DNA of 64,000 bases, taken from the NCBI GenBank assembly GCA_026686845.1, contig JAIVEN010000013.1, forward strand, positions 15,520,001 through 15,584,000. The letters run 5' to 3'. This document shows positions 11,383-22,495 of this stretch, in pieces (position 1 is the stretch's first letter; each line of letters opens with the position of its first letter). This stretch comes from Adenanthera pavonina. Its lineage: Eukaryota; Streptophyta; Magnoliopsida; Fabales; Fabaceae. Under the pieces are notes generated by a model. The model was not told where the DNA came from. It made no database searches and saw nothing but the letters and a program-made list of their open reading frames with translations. The translations under genes and the position numbers were made by a program.

Positions 11383-14002
11383 TGTAAGGTTTAGTACAAT
11401 ATAAGTTTTGATGATGACAAATATAGAGTAATAAGGAACAAATGCATTATATGTATCTGACATATATAATGTTCCTTAAAGAAGTAAAAAACATATTAGC
11501 ATGTATTTAATTATGGTTATAATACATATATCATGCTATATGTAAATATATCCATTGTACTTTTACAATGAATAACATAAGTTAGATATATAAACTGGAC
11601 TAACTACTTAGTTTGTAAGTGTAATATATTAAATGTAGGTTAGTCCAAGTAAGAAGAGTGAGCATTAGAATATAGGAATGGAAATCAATATCATGCCTCA
11701 CTCAAGAAAGAAGAAAAGAAAGGATGCTCTAAAAATGGAAGATCAGAAGGGAGCATGCCAAGAAGGAAATGACCAAGTGGAAGTAGAAGTGGAACTCAAC
11801 ATTTGAAGACCTAGTCACTAGGTATATTTTGCTTCCACTTAGGTCTTGAGGTGGGATTAATCTTTGAAATTACTTAATCTTGTTACCATATGTTTTAAAT
11901 GAGTTAGATTAAGTAAATCTTGTGTTAGCATATGTTAGATTTGAAAAACTCTGACTGACAAATGAATTTTGAGAAGTTAAAATTCTTATGCTTTGTGAAA
12001 ATATGAACTTTGCTAACTAAAATTTGAAGTTCCAGAGATATTACCTCTGACGGATGAATTTCAAGTGTTGAAATTCGAATTTTGAGTTAAGCATAGTTAG
12101 TAAAATGTGCAAAATTTGTCTGAAGTCATGACAAAGTTGGTCTGATAATTAAGCACTAAAAGGGTTGAAAAACATTCCCTATGATAGATGAATTTTGGAT
12201 TTCAAATTTGAACTTTAGAATAAAACTTAATGATTTACAATTACATTTCATTAACTCAAGAATTTTTGGGTATCAAAGTAACATATCCTTACTTTTAAAC
12301 ATAGTGAAATATGATTTTCAAGAATTTAGAGTTTGACCTTTGATTAGTGTTTTTAATACATCTCTCAAAATACATATGGATTTGATATAAAGTTATTTTA
12401 TATGAAACTATACTTAATAAGCTTTTCAAAGAAGGTTATTTCACTCAAAATAAAGGTCATATGAAAAGGCTATGATCATTTAAAGTTGAGTAGTGAGATA
12501 TGGATTTTTATTTTTGATCTCTTATCATTTTTTTATCATATCTCACAAAATATATTTGTTTTTGAAGTGAATCTTCTTTCATTTGAAAGTAGACATTGAG
12601 AGCTTTCCAACCATAGGTCATTTGCTTAATTTGGAGTTAAAATGAGAGAGTTATAGCTTCTGTAAAACTATATATAGTGTAAAGTTTGAAGTTACGAACG
12701 TTCCACCTTCTATAGATGAATTTCGGGCCTTCAAAATTCAAATTTCGAAGAGAACTTTTATGTTATGTTGAGCTTGCCACTAATAGAAAAATTTTAGCTT
12801 ACAAAATTTGAACTTAAGGTCTAATAGACAAATTTTGGCTTTCAAAATTCGAATTTCAAAACACCAGAATGTGAAAATACTTCTAGAAAAGCCAATAGAC
12901 GAATTTTCATATATAAAATTCAAACTTCAAGTATAACAGACAAATTTTGGCTTTGAAAATTCAAATTTTGAATCTCCAGAATGTGAAAATACTTTTGGAA
13001 TAGCCAATAGATGAATTTGCACATCCAAAATTCAAATTTCGAAAGGATGAACTTTTGCCATATTGAGTTGCTCACTAACAGACAAATTTTGGGCACAAAA
13101 ATTTGAACTTTGAAGGCATTCTAGCAATATGGAACAACTGTTCACACTTACTAGAAGTACTTTAAACTTGAAAATTTGTATGTTCCAACATAGAAACATT
13201 TGTTAAGACGAAAATTTGAATTTCAGATTTGAACAGACGAACTTCGAAGTTCAACGCTAAAGACTATAACTTATGGTCTCTTTGAAATTTGTCTGTTGAC
13301 ATCTAAAATTCAAATTTCAAAATGTCAAAAACATTAAATGTGGTTAGTAAATGGCTAGTTTTGTAGAGTAACCATTGGGTAATGTCTCTAATGGCTAGAT
13401 CTTGTATCTAACGTCTAGGTACACCACAAAACTATAAATAGAACATCATTTGAACTTATATGCAACAATCTTAAGAGAGTTTATGTGAAAATGCTACAAC
13501 AATTTGTAAAATCTTTCTATCTCAGCATTGGTTGAAAAACCCACCTCAATAGAGTGAACTTTCAATGTATTATCTACTCTTCAAGAGAGTTTTCATCTTG
13601 TAAACATTTCTTTCTACATATTCTGGGTAGAATCTTCGTGTGGGGAAACACTAAGGGATTTACACATCTTGTAAGGGTATGAGGAGAGTGGCTTCACAAG
13701 TTCCTGCTAAAACTTGTGGAAATGTACTGAGGCTTCACAGCTGCCCGGATTAAACCTGTGAGATATAATGGAAAATCCCAAGTAGTGGCTTGGGGACTGG
13801 ATGTAGGCCAAGTGGTTGGGCTGAACTATTATAAATTGTTGTGTATTGTTCTTCATTTTCTCTATTCAGTTGTTACACACAACTCTCTCTGTTTATCCCT
13901 GTTTTGCTGCAATCTTAGTGAAATTGGGTTGTGATCCAAAAAGAGTGAAAATCTTGCATCACCCAATTTACCCCCCCTCTTGGGTGACCAGCCAACCTAA
14001 TA
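11383..14002 (+). mobile_element. solo LTR D, Sirevirus-like, nested in Copia A
   Basis: This is a 2620-base insert starting TGTAAGGTTTAG, followed by TTTTGATGATGACAAA, and ending CCTAATA. It has no coding capacity. It is flanked by AAACT on both sides. Its end has a run of C before CTCTTGGGTGACCAGCC, like the end of solo LTR G (CCCCCCCTCTTGGGAAGTCAGCC). TATAAATA lies at 13433-13440. The segment 11940-13330 is full of AATTCGAATT-like palindromes and CAGACGAA words. The TG...TA rather than TG...CA ends are probably one mutation. A solo LTR arises when the two LTRs of an element recombine. Confidence 0.85.
11940..13330. repeat. array of AAATTCGAATTT and CAGACGAA motifs in solo LTR D
   Basis: AATTCGAATTT-type palindromes, and their CpG-decayed forms AATTTGAATTT and AATTCAAATTT, alternate with GACGAATTT or CAGACAAATTTTGG words every 30-60 bases. 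Clear copies are at 12070, 12740, 12845, 12955, 13030, 13210 and 13305. The same array type is in the LTRs of B, C and G. Confidence 0.7.
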
Positions 14003-14039
14003 AAACTTATTTTGTAGTTGTGTCTTAAGGCCAAGAAAA

Positions 14040-17000
14040 GCAACAAATGGTTCATGGATAGTGCTTATTTGAGACACATGACTGGAGACAAAGAAAAATT
14101 CATTGTGCTGAGAGATAAGAAATGAGGAAATGTTACTTTTAGTGGTGACTAGTCTGACAAGATAGTTGGGATTGGAATTATTGGAATAAACCCAGAAACA
14201 TCAATTGAAGAAGTCCTGTTTATGATAGTACTCAATCACAACATGTTGAGTGTAAGCCAAAACCTGTGATAGAGGAAATTGGGTTTTGTTTGATTCCAAC
14301 TTTTGCCTAATCATCAGAAAAAGTGACCGCAAAGTGATTCTCAAGGTAGAAAGAGATGGTAACTGTTATGCTGTTGATTTAGATGAATTACCCTCTCTAA
14401 ACTTTATATGCGTAAGAAGTGAAAATGATAATAGTTGGCTATGGCGTAGGAGACTAGGACATATTAGTATGCATCAATTAAATAAACTCATTAAAAATGA
14501 ACTTGTTCTTGGTTTACCTAACATTAAGTTTGAAAAGGATAGAGAATGTCATGCTTGCCTTAAAGGGAAACAAACAAAGTCCTCATTCAATACCAAAAAC
14601 ATTGTCTTTACAACAAGACCACTGCATTCACTTCACATGGATTTGATAGGCCTTAATAGTACTAAGAGTATCAGTGGAAAATTATATGTACTTGTTGTGG
14701 TAGATGATTATTCTAGGTTTACCTGGACTTTTTTTCTTCCATCTAAAGATGAAACATATGATGTTTTTCTGATCTTAGCCAAGAAAATCCAAAATGAGAA
14801 ATGTTGCTCTATTGTATGTATTAGAACATATCATGGTGGAGAATTTGAAAATGCCAAATTTGTTTACCACCAAGATGAAAATGGAGTAGAGCACAACTTC
14901 TCAACCTCAAGAACACCTCAACAGGATGGAGTTGTGGAGAGAAAGGTAATAGAGTTAGAGGAGATGGTTCGTGCAATGCTGAATGAAAAAGGATTGCCTA
15001 AACAATTCTGGGCTGATGCAGTAAGCATAGCATGGTACTTGATGAATAGAGTATACATCAGACCCTTACTAGGTAAGACTCTATATGAGCTGTACAAGGG
15101 AAAGAAGCCCAATCTCTCTCATCTTCATGTGTTTGGATGTACTTGCTATGTCCACAACAATAATGAAGATAATCTGGGTAAGTTTGATGCTAAATCAGAT
15201 GAAGGTATATTTCTTGGATACTCAAATAAAAGTAAAGCACATAGGGTGTTAAATAAAAGATTTGGATCTATAGAAGAATCTATGCATATAGTCTTTCTTG
15301 GAAATGAAACTTTGTCTAAGCATGCTAAAGATGAGGATGGTTAAATTTCCAGTTTCAAGAATTTGAATGTGTCAGAAGAAAATGAAACTGAACCTCTTAA
15401 AGTATCTGAATCTGCTAATGTAGAGGAAAATATCTAGGAGAAAGATAATGACTGTGAAATAAATGAGGAAATATCTCAAGAACTCTCTAGAGCTTGGAGA
15501 TATCAAAGGAATCATCCAGTTGATCAAGTTATTGGGGATGTTCAACAAAAAGTTAAAACTAGAAGACAACTTATGGATCAAGTGAATATTTGTGTATTTA
15601 TTTTTCAAATTGAACCTAAGTGTACAGAAGAGGCTTTAACTGATGAATATTAGACTTTAGTTATGCAGGAAGAACTTAATCAGTTTGAAAGAAGTCAGGT
15701 TTGAGATTTAGTGCCTAAGCCTAAGAACCATCCTATTATTGGAACTAAATAGGTGTTTAAGAACAAACTTGATGAATTAGGAATATTAATAAGGAACAAA
15801 GGTAGATTTGTGGCTAAAGGATATAATCAAGAAGAAGATATTGATTTTGAGGAAACTTTTGCTCCAGTCGCAAGATTGGAAGGAATAAGGATTCTCTTAG
15901 CCTATGCTTGCATACAAAATATTGTGCTATATCAAATGGAAGTGAAAAATGCTTTTCTGAATGGGTATATCATGGAAGAGGTTTATGTTGATCAACCTTC
16001 AGGTTTTGAGGACTCAACTAAACCAAATCATGTATATAAACTAAAGAAAGCTCTATATGGGTTAAAACAGGCTCCTAGAGCATGGTATGAGAGACTGAGT
16101 AATTTTCTGATTGAAAAAGGTTTTAATAAGGGAAAAGTTGATACAACCTTGTTTACTAAAAGAGAAAATAAAGATTTACTTATTATACAAATTTATGTTG
16201 ATGGCATTATATTTGATGCTACTAATGAGTATTTGTGCAAGAATTTTTCTAAGTTAATGCAGAGTGAATTTGAAATGTCAATGATGGATGAGCTGAACTT
16301 CTTTCTTGGGTTGCAAATCAGGTAATGTGATGATGACATCTTCCTCAATCAATCAAAATATCTCAAGGAACTGTTGAAGAAGTTTGGAATGGAAAATGCT
16401 AAGCTTATGGGAACTCCTATGGCCTTTCCAACTAAGCTTGACATGGATGAAGAAGGAAAACCCTTTGATATTACTCAATATAGAAGAATGATTGGTTCCT
16501 TGCTATATTTAACTGCTAGTAGGCTTGACTTATGTTTAGTATTTGTATGTGTGCTAGGTTCCAATCATGTCCCAAAGAGTCCCATGCAATAGCTGCAAAG
16601 GGGATTTTCATATACTTGCTGAGAAAATCTCAAATGGGACTTTAGTATCCAAAAGGTAATAGAGAAGAGCTCATAAGTTATACAGATACTGATTTTGCTG
16701 GATCCAAGATTGATAGAAAGAGTACAAGTGGAACTTGCCAATTTCTGGGAGACTCTCTAATGTCATGGTTCAACAAAAAGCAAAATAGTGTAGCTCTCTC
16801 TACAACAGAAGCTGAGTATGTAGCAGTAGGGAGTTTCTGCGCATGAGTTCTTTGGATGAAGTAGCAACTTGAAGATCTTGAGATTAAGATGAAGGAAATC
16901 CCAATAAGATGTGATAATCAAAGTGTCATCAACATCTCAAAGAATCTTGTTATGCATTCAAGGACAAAACACATTGAAGTAAGACATCACTTCATAAGAG

Positions 17001-17143
17001 ATCATGTTTTGAAAGGTGATGTCAAGTTGGAGTTTGTTCCAATTGAAGATCAACTTATTGGCATTCAGATGAAGCTACTTGCAGAAGATAGATATGGAAA
17101 AATCAGAAGAGAATTGAGAATGGTAAATCCCAATGAGTTATAA
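14040..17143 (+). pseudogene. Copia A pol remnant (protease, integrase, RT, RNase H)
   Basis: The remnant encodes the replication enzymes of the retrotransposon. The protease start reads WFMDSAYLRHMTGD; the usual DSG is DSA. The pre-integrase zinc region (LGHISMHQLNKL...CHACLKGKQ) is near 14455-14580. The integrase core follows with MDLIG and VVERK, but the second catalytic Asp has become Tyr (RTYHGGEF). RT covers 15753-16325 with [23 protein letters not shown] and YVDG where YVDD is expected. RNase H follows, and the C-terminal part 16889-17143 ends ELRMVNPNEL. Stops at 15342, 15655, 15750, 16323 and others separate the pieces. Replacement of three catalytic motifs shows it is inactive. The 5' side was originally continuous with gag before solo LTR D inserted. 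Confidence 0.85.
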
Positions 17144-17218
17144 GTATTCTCTGAAATCCTTCTGAAGTTTATAATTCAGATAATAATGATGCTAACTTAA
17201 GCATCGGAGTATCAAAAA

Positions 17219-17231
17219 AATTTTTTTGCAG
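17219..17231 (+). promoter_or_regulatory. candidate splice acceptor after Copia A pol
   Basis: A T run followed by GCAG, then GTACTTCTT, lies about 90 bases after the pol stop. The same arrangement follows pol in elements C (minus, G at 46853) and B (minus, G at 31219, TTTTTAG). It could be a 3' splice site for an mRNA expressing the third ORF. No donor was mapped. Confidence 0.4.
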
Positions 17232-17349
17232 GTACTTCTTGATTTGGAATAATGAAAAGCTGATAAAATGTAGTATCCTGCATGTTGAAATGAAGTTATG
17301 ATGAAAAGAAAAGGCTTATGGGGATAACACAACTATCTATAAGTGTTTA

Positions 17350-17890
17350 TGAACTTTTTAAATATGGTTATTCGCATAACCCTATAGCCTTATGCTGAAA
17401 ATGAGTCAATTTTCTGGTATGCATAGCTCTGTAGTTAAGGTTATTTAGATATGATATGAAGATTTTGATGAAAATGAAAGCTTTTTGTGAACCTATAGCC
17501 TCTATAAAACTCGATATTCGGATAAGGTCTTCACCTTATGCGTACAACCTGCTTTGTTTGCTTCCTTGTATGTGTATTGTGTAATTCGATTTCAGGATAA
17601 CCTACTTACCTTATCCGCATAAAGTTACATCTAGAGAAAAAGTTCCCAAAGGTGGCAAGGTTATCTGGATAACCTATTGTTTGCCAATTTTCTCTGTGTT
17701 GTGTGTGAAATTCCTTTCCATGATAATATGGTATGCTTCTCTAAATAACTCCTCTCTTCTCCCTTTTGTCTCAACTTGGTTATGCGGACAACCTAAGAAC
17801 CTTTTCCGGATAACCCAGCAAACCGTGGCCTTGCATACAGTTTCTAAAGCATGTTATTCATATAACCTTCATACGTTATGCACATAATCT
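17350..17890. repeat. second GGTTAT/ATAACC palindrome array of Copia A, pol-ORF3 spacer
   Basis: Motifs like those in the LTR recur between pol and the third ORF: TTATTCGCATAACC near 17370, GGATAAGG near 17520, TTATCCGCATAA near 17610, GGTTATCTGGATAACC near 17660, GGTTATGCGGACAACC near 17776 and TTATTCATATAACC near 17850. The surrounding text does not otherwise resemble the LTR. Confidence 0.7.
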
Positions 17891-18085
17891 TGAGACTATA
17901 TGTAGGATTTCCTCTTTTTTTCAGCAGAACCTTGTGCAAAAAACCTAACCCTATCCAAAAAACTTCCATTCTACTCCTTAAGCTTCCTAAAACCTTCAAA
18001 GCCCCACTCAATTTCCTATACTCAAACCTCTTTTTAGCCTATTCTGAACCTCTTTTACCTTCCTGAATCATCTGGAATCATTGAT

Positions 18086-19674
18086 ATGGCTAAGACTAAG
18101 GGAGGAGATCAAGGGAAATGACCACAGGGTAATGTGAAATCCAAATACGCTTCAAAGTCACTGAGTCAAGGGAAGAGAAAAGCTGAAGCTGGGCCAAGTA
18201 TTCCACCTAAGAAGCCCAGAATACCAAAGCCAAAGGCAATTCTAGAATCTGAACCTCAGGGTGGCACTCACATAACTTCTTCTGCTACTGAGTATGAGGA
18301 GGCTTTAATTACTGAAGAACTTATCAGCATAAGGATTTTGAAGGAGTCTTATGAGGCTGATTTTAAAAAGCATAAGGTAGTCAAGCCTTACTTTGTTAGA
18401 ATGGAAGAATTTCTTGTGAGAAACAAGTTTGATTCTGCTAGGCTGTTAGAGAAATGTAGAGGATTGGTAGAGTTGAAAGAAGACTATGATGAGGAGGTTG
18501 TACATGCTTGGTACAATTCTCTGAGGATTAACAATGAAACAAAGGTGTTTGAAGTGATATTGAGGAAAAGATGGATAGCCCTACACCCTGACTTGCTGTG
18601 TGAAATTTTGAGTTTGTCTATTGGAGGAATAAGGGTGAACATTGAGACTTCAAAGTATCCCCCTGCAAATGAAATTGTAGATGAAGACACTAGGGATGAA
18701 GCTAATTACAAATGGAGCACAATAGTCTCAAGGTTCCTCAAGCAAAGATAAAATGTACCTTCTGAGAGGAAAATAGCTCTAACTTTTCTGAGTATTGAGA
18801 ACAGGATTCTTTACTACATTATCTCTCGCATGTTCTTCAACAAGAATGGAGGCTTCAATTATTTGTCTAGAGGAGAATTCCAAGTCATGTTGCTACTAAT
18901 AAAGGGAAAACTAGTAAATGTGGTGGATATCTTCTTGCAGAGGATGTGGAAAGCAAGAACCTACAAATAAGATCTCAATTGCCATATGGGCATATTATCA
19001 CCAAAATCCTAAAATTTCACAACATTCTGCATATTGAGAGAGGCCTTGTACTACTTACAGAAGAGTTTAGTGAGAAAGTTCTATAGAAGATGGGGATGAG
19101 TCTGGAGAATAACAGATGGGTTGACAAGAAAAGGGATTTTGAAGAAGGTTCTGAGTCCACAGCTGCCTCAAAAAGTTCTATAGTTGGTGATTCTAGTTCC
19201 TCGCCATCCACACCCTCAGAACCATCTTAATCCTTGCAACTTGAGCCTCATACCCCTACTCTGACTCCAAGCAAACTAGATGAAATCCTAGCTACTGATC
19301 TTCCCACACCATTTGACATTCCTACCCTGTACCAAAATCTGTTCCAACTTTCTATGGCCACCAGGACAGAACACAGGGAAGATATGATCAATCTTGGGTA
19401 TTTCATTACTGAGATGCAAGAAAAATTTGAGACCAAATTTGAAAACTTTACCTAAGAAATGAAACTCCTACGTGAGCAATTAGCCTCTGGTGTACCTCAG
19501 CCCTCCTCTTTACCTTTCCAACCACCTCCTCCCATATACACTGAACCTACTTCCTCTGCACAATCTCCTTTTGGTGACTCAGCCATTTCCTCCACCTCAA
19601 AGTCACCTGCTCTATCAGAGGATCTAGGTCCTAACCTGGACTATGGTCTTGAGGAGGAAACTAATAGGGATTAG
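18086..19674 (+). pseudogene. Copia A third ORF (env position, putative plant transposon protein domain)
   Basis: The reading starts at ATG 18086 (MAKTKGG) but meets a stop at 18119. It is open from 18134 to 18751 and continues in pieces to 19674. The basic N-terminus (KRKAEAGPSIPPKKPRIPKP) could be a nuclear signal. Next is FLVRNKFDSARLLEKCRGL, then VHAWYNSLRI, then LPYGHIITKIL near 18970. This order matches my memory of the 'putative plant transposon protein' domain (PF20167-like). The C-terminal part is acidic and Pro/Ser-rich, with a predicted coiled coil near 19370-19440. It occupies the place of the Sirevirus env-like gene but shows no signal peptide or membrane segment. Function is unknown. 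Element C carries a parallel ORF with matching blocks; B keeps only the C-terminal half. Confidence 0.65.
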
Positions 19675-19720
19675 GATAGAGCCCTAGTTCTTGTACCTGA
19701 AGGTGATTTCATTCATCAAA

Positions 19721-21040
19721 TTTACCTTATACGCATAACCATTGAAGGTTATGAGGATAAAGACTCAATCTTAAAGGTCTTCCAAAGTTCATTCTCCAAC
19801 TTCATGAGAAGGGATTGAGGTTATCTGCATAACATAACTTAGGGACCAAGTTCTCAAAGTTTGACCAGGTGGTTATCCTGATAAGGTAGGTACGTTATTT
19901 GCATAATGGAGTAAACAGTGAAGGCAAGTGGTATTGTACAACCTGTTATTCACATAACCTAGGGAGGTTGTACGCATGATATGTGTCATAGAGCACTTGA
20001 ACTTTTCTCTGTTAAACAAGTTATCCACATAACCCAGGGAGGTTATTCACATAACCTATATTTCAAAGCACTTAGATTTTTCTCTTTTAATCAGGTTATC
20101 TGCATAACTTATGTTGCAAAACTTATAGCTCTTCTTTAGTGAAATGGGTTATCCGTATAACCTTAGGAGATTATCCTGATAACCTAAGTTTTACAAAAAA
20201 ACTCAGTTTGAGAAAAACTTAAAGTTATCCTAATAACTAAGTGGGTTTTCATGAAAATGATTTTGAGCTAAAACTTAGTCATTCTGGGCAGTATGTTATC
20301 CACATAACCTAGTTAAGTTATACGCATAATGAAAGCTTTACGTTGAAAACAAAGGCAAATAGTTGCCCATTATTCGCATAACTTAAGGAGGTTATCCATA
20401 TAACCTCTGTCAGATACATTTAATGTGGTAGGTGAATGGCTATTTTTCTGAGAGTAATGACAAATCTTTGTTTCTAACGGATAGTTTCGTCCAAACCTAT
20501 AAATAAGACCTCGTTTAAGTTGTTGGGTAATGAGAAGAACAATAAATACACCAAAACTCTATTGATTTGATTTTTGATTCATTCAAAGCTTATCTACCTT
20601 CTATTTAGCTCATTCATTGTATCTAAACTTTTATATCCACTCTTTTGAGAGAGTTTTCATTCTGTACACTTCTACACACTTGTAGATAGTGCTTAGTGTG
20701 AGAATACACTAAGGGAGATATTCTTACTCTTGAGTGAGAAGACTGAGAGAGTTTGTTTTAGCTCAAGGCTTGCACTGGTGTAGTACTGCGGTCATTACAA
20801 GAACCCATTCAAATCTTGTAAGAGATAGTGGAGAAATTTTAAGTGCTGACTTGAGGACTGGACATAGGTCAAGTGGAGTAGACCGAACTAGGATAAATCA
20901 CTGTGTCTTCTTCTCATTGCCTCTTATTCCTTATACTATGTTTTTTGATAATCTTTTATTGTCACAATTGTATTTTCTTTTTGCAGAAAAATTTCAAACT
21001 TCAGAGTACACTTCCCCTTGGGAAGCCAGCTAAACTAACA
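19721..21040 (+). repeat. 3' LTR of Copia A, 5'-truncated
   Basis: The copy matches 8261-9558 of the 5' LTR and ends at TAAACTAACA. The first ~300 bases of the LTR are absent; the third ORF runs almost directly into it, so a deletion removed the polypurine tract and LTR start. Many differences from the 5' LTR, mostly transitions, and an extra GGTTAT-type unit near 20040-20060 show an old insertion. Confidence 0.85.
20498..20505 (+). promoter_or_regulatory. TATA box of the Copia A 3' LTR
   Basis: TATAAATA, in the same context as in the 5' LTR (CCAAACC before it and AGACCTC after it). Confidence 0.6.
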
Positions 21041-22495
21041 AAGCCAAACCACCACCAACTTAAAGAGAAACCAACTAGAATCAAATTGAATATTTCTTAC
21101 CTTTTTCCTTGATTTTTCTTTCTCTTTTCTTCCCTTTCATGCTCTGACTTTCTCCCTCTGTCTAGCTGCTCATCTCCCTTCCTTTCAAAGTGTATTAGTC
21201 ATGTAAGAGAGAGGGGGTCATATAAATATGCTTTAACCAAAGTTAATCACTTGGTTTGGTTACTTTTTGCATGCTTAACCATTAAGCTTTTGTAAAACAA
21301 TATCAAATATTCAATTGCAACACATGGGTTGCTGACTTGCACATACAAGAGAGAGTTGCACATACAAGAGAGAGAAAATTGGCCAAAATATTGCTTATTT
21401 TCCCAGTCTAGTAATACCCTATGTAGGTTACTTTATACCTAGACCGGTAAAATTACTTTTTGCAGTTTTAAATCACTTTAGAGATACAGGATATAACTAT
21501 ATTAGGATTTGTATTTATCTTAATATCATGTCCCAAATAGTCTAAATGTGGGGCTCACATTTTTACTTTATCTTCCTTTTTGTGGGGCCCATAGTGCTTT
21601 TTTTCACTTACTATACACTTTTTGTTACTCGGTGCTAATTTTTTCTTTATCGTTGAACATTAACCATCATTGCTATATACCATTGGACTTATCTCACTGA
21701 GAGCGTCATTTTGACAGTAATTTTGCTTATTTACAAAATTACCCCTAACCTGGGATAAAATTATAATTTCTAAAACTTTCAAGTCTTAGCTGTAATTTTC
21801 CCCAAGACTATTTTACTTTCTTCCCGGGGTAAAATTTTTATGCTTAGGGACATAGATGTAATTTCTATAATTCTTAGGAGTAAAAATGTAATTTCTCATT
21901 TTTCTGTCCAACTAGAAAAAATGACCTCTTTGCTCTATTTCACGAAAATGGTGTCTGCCCATTTTTGTAAATTCCCTATACATTTTAAAATAGCTAAGCT
22001 TTTTAAGGATATTACATCTAGAATGCCTCAGTTTCTATAGAAGAAAAAGATTGCAATGCATACAAACAATTTAAAGTCACTTTCTACTCCAACATACTAT
22101 ACGTCCTCATATTCCTAGAAGCCAATTTCTTAACTTCAACCGAACATGCCCCAACACACTCTCTGAAAATCACAATTTAAAGTAGGGATAGTTTTAGCAA
22201 AAAAAGACAAGAAAAACTAAAAAATTTTCTCATAGAAGGCACATGAATCTTGACAAACATATAAAATCCACACCAAGAAGAATTATAAAAGCAAAAATGA
22301 GTGGAGGAGATTATAAAATAGCAAAAAGGACCAAACAAAAGGGACCCACAAAATGGGCAAAAATCAACATGACAGAGATTCGAACAACATAAATCAATTG
22401 AAAGTATCAGCTATTTACCTTGTGAAATACTTCATTTTACACAAACAAACACAGCACAAGAACAAATTCAGAGACCCACCAATTGAATCATTGTG
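21041..22495. other. gene-free region, probable continuation of the LTR split by Copia A
   Basis: No gene is visible. Up to about 22060 the text has the style of a plant gypsy LTR in antisense: pyrimidine-rich runs near 21100-21190, GTGGGGCCCA-type words near 21560-21590, and repeated TAATTTCT phrases at 21765-21900. A short direct repeat, TGCACATACAAGAGAGAG, occurs twice at 21337-21375. From 22060 to 22495 it is A-rich anonymous sequence. Confidence 0.3.

Larger units (their letters stand above)
7939..21040 (+). mobile_element. Ty1/copia retrotransposon A (Sirevirus/Maximus-like)
   Basis: This is a full-span element in plus orientation: 5' LTR 7939-9558, primer-binding site at 9561, gag about 9614-11380, pol about 14040-17143, a third ORF about 18086-19674, and a 3' LTR 19721-21040. 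The flanking 5-mers AAGCA (7934-7938) and AAGCC (21041-21045) look like a target duplication with one mismatch. A solo LTR (11383-14002) is nested inside. The gag tail, a GDK-type protease region and an ORF downstream of pol are typical of the Sirevirus/Maximus lineage. Stops, frameshifts and substituted catalytic residues show it cannot encode its own movement. The first ~300 bases of the 3' LTR and the expected polypurine tract are missing. Confidence 0.85.
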
